Of a stretch of 64,000 bases of DNA, positions 62,867-64,000 are shown piece by piece. The translations under genes and the position numbers were made by a program. A model generated the notes under the pieces. The model worked only from the letters and a program-made list of their open reading frames with translations, was not told the origin of the DNA and searched no databases. The stretch lies in assembly GCA_902479065.1 (NCBI GenBank), contig CABSNM010000003.1:101835-165834 (forward strand), read 5' to 3'. Within the stretch, counting starts at the first letter, position 1. Each line of letters begins with the position of its first letter. The stretch comes from an uncultured Collinsella sp. (GTDB lineage: Bacteria; Actinomycetota; Coriobacteriia; Coriobacteriales; Coriobacteriaceae).

Positions 62867-64000
62867 CTATTCAATTACCACGGCCTGGCTATCCATCTGT
62901 TGCCACGTGCCGAAGAACACTTGGGCATTTCGCGTAACATTGCCGTTAATCGAATCCGAAAGATAGACAATTCCCTGCTCGTCATCATAGCCTTTAAGGA
63001 CTACGGCATGATTACCGCCCCACAGACCATAGGAATGCCCGTTATACCAACGCGCAGCATAACGGCCTCCTGGCCAACTTCCCCATTCGGTATTCCACAT
63101 CTCAACAGGTTGACCACAGGTCAGCCTGTTCTTAATGGAAGAAATTGACGAGAAAGAAACGTCTTTTGCCTGCTTGCCACTTCCAGCAGCACGCAGAAAG
63201 TTATTACCAGCAATAGTAATCGCAGGTGCGACGCATCCCATGAGACCCCCGCTGCTACGCCTTGGATTGCCATCAAAAGCGGTAACAAAATTGCCATTGC
63301 TTCCCTTGGGCAAATAGTAATCCGCAATAATCGTCTTACCTAAACCGAAACCATAGTAGTTAAGCAAGTTTGTAAGGGCAACCGACTCACAGCCAGTAGG
63401 AAGTTCCGGGTACTGCGAATAGCACGGGACATCGACCCAAGCGCCAACCATTGCGCCGGATGAACTGAACTTGTAGTCAGTAGAGCCGATCCAATACCAA
63501 CCGTTACTCAACATTACTCCCCCACGTGCGACATCAAGGTAATACCATGTGCCCCCAAGGGAAAGCCATCCCGTTTTCATCGCGCCAGAAGCGGAATCCA
63601 GCCAGTACCAGTTGCTGCCATCGTTAAGCCAGCCGGTCGCCATTCGACCATCCGGGTTAAAGTAATACCAAGACCCAGCAATTTGCTGCCACCCAGTCAG
63701 AATTACTCCACTAGCAGAACAATAATATCGAGCACCCTGACTCTCAATCCAACCAGTTCTGGCATTACCGTCGTCGTCAATCAGCTGGATTCCCGAATCG
63801 GTCATGATGCCTTTAAGGTCAATTGCGCCGCTGGATGACGAATGATACATCCAAGACCCATCACCGTTTGACCAGCAATTAGCCATCATCTTGCCGGTAC
63901 TATTAAATATGTATTCACATGATCCGATAGTTTGAACGCCCGTGACCATGGCGTGCGTCGAGGGATCGAGCCAGTACCACGCACCGTTTAGGCTGAGCCA
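62867..64000 (-). CDS. Secreted C39-like peptidase with cell-wall-binding repeats (5' end outside window)
   Basis: The frame is open to the right edge, so only the C-terminal 377 or so residues are seen. An array of choline-binding-type repeats (for example TGWLSLGGTWYYLD, TGWQQIAGSWYYFN) leads into a C-terminal Peptidase_C39_2-type domain. The catalytic Cys is in LPTGCESVALTNLL and the His in GGNHAVVLKGYDD. A possible oxyanion region is GGLMGCVAPAI. An internal ATG at 63949 lies inside a repeat and is not the true start. The substrate is unknown. A signal peptide should lie beyond the window. Confidence 0.85.
   Translation of the reverse strand, partial: WLSLNGAWYWLDPSTHAMVTGVQTIGSCEYIFNSTGKMMANCWSNGDGSWMYHSSSSGAIDLKGIMTDSGIQLIDDDGNARTGWIESQGARYYCSASGVILTGWQQIAGSWYYFNPDGRMATGWLNDGSNWYWLDSASGAMKTGWLSLGGTWYYLDVARGGVMLSNGWYWIGSTDYKFSSSGAMVGAWVDVPCYSQYPELPTGCESVALTNLLNYYGFGLGKTIIADYYLPKGSNGNFVTAFDGNPRRSSGGLMGCVAPAITIAGNNFLRAAGSGKQAKDVSFSSISSIKNRLTCGQPVEMWNTEWGSWPGGRYAARWYNGHSYGLWGGNHAVVLKGYDDEQGIVYLSDSINGNVTRNAQVFFGTWQQMDSQAVVIE

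Overview
The window looks like chromosome from a high-GC Gram-positive of the Coriobacteriia, most likely Collinsella or a close relative. This is inferred from Actinobacteria-type genes, the radical-SAM pair next to rplU-rpmA, fused RmlC-RmlD and AroE-AroK proteins, and secreted proteins built from choline-binding-type repeats. No 16S or species marker is present, so the genus is inference.

Positions 1-26,970 are dense housekeeping DNA, almost all on the minus strand. They hold the rpsP-khpA-rimM-trmD-lepB-glyQ-glyS translation cluster (glyS runs off the left edge), a divergent dinB, rsfS-yqeK-nadD-obgE with rpmA and rplU, two linked radical-SAM family genes, a DUF697-like gene, the rod-shape operon mreB-mreC-mreD-mrdA-rodA, a TPR membrane protein, a cyclophilin, a zinc-ribbon membrane protein and a large P-type ATPase. 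A 38-bp perfect inverted repeat lies just 3' of the ATPase gene.

Positions 27,090-35,614 form a plus-strand aromatic amino acid operon that covers every shikimate-pathway step plus both branch enzymes: DAHP synthase, tyrA, aroB, aroA, aroC, pheA, an aroE-aroK fusion and aroQ. A terminator-like hairpin inside a mini-ORF precedes it. Minus-strand tRNA-Arg genes (CCG and TCT) flank it.

Positions 35,850-64,000 are a variable cell-surface polysaccharide locus. It has a Wzm/Wzt-type ABC exporter, a lipid-linked-sugar glycosyltransferase, and a very GC-rich dTDP-L-rhamnose set (rmlA, rmlB, rmlCD). A lower-GC two-gene cassette (a DUF4869-like gene and a P-loop ATPase gene) sits between rmlA and rmlB. 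Next come a two-domain glycosyltransferase, a DUF2142 membrane protein, a decayed IS256-type transposase, further glycosyltransferases, a flippase and a LicD phosphotransferase. The right end carries three secreted enzymes with choline-binding-type repeats (L,D-transpeptidase, NlpC/P60, C39-like). Interleaved with them are a winged-helix/LicC/LicA fusion and the LicB choline permease.

Together the right-hand genes suggest a phosphocholine-decorated, rhamnose-containing glycan: LicB imports choline, the LicA and LicC domains make CDP-choline, LicD puts phosphocholine on a glycan unit, the flippase exports it, and the repeat proteins could dock on the displayed choline. The most interesting candidates are the DUF4869/ATPase cassette inside the rhamnose genes, the self-contained phosphocholine module with a possible autoregulatory operator, and the leader structure before the aromatic operon.
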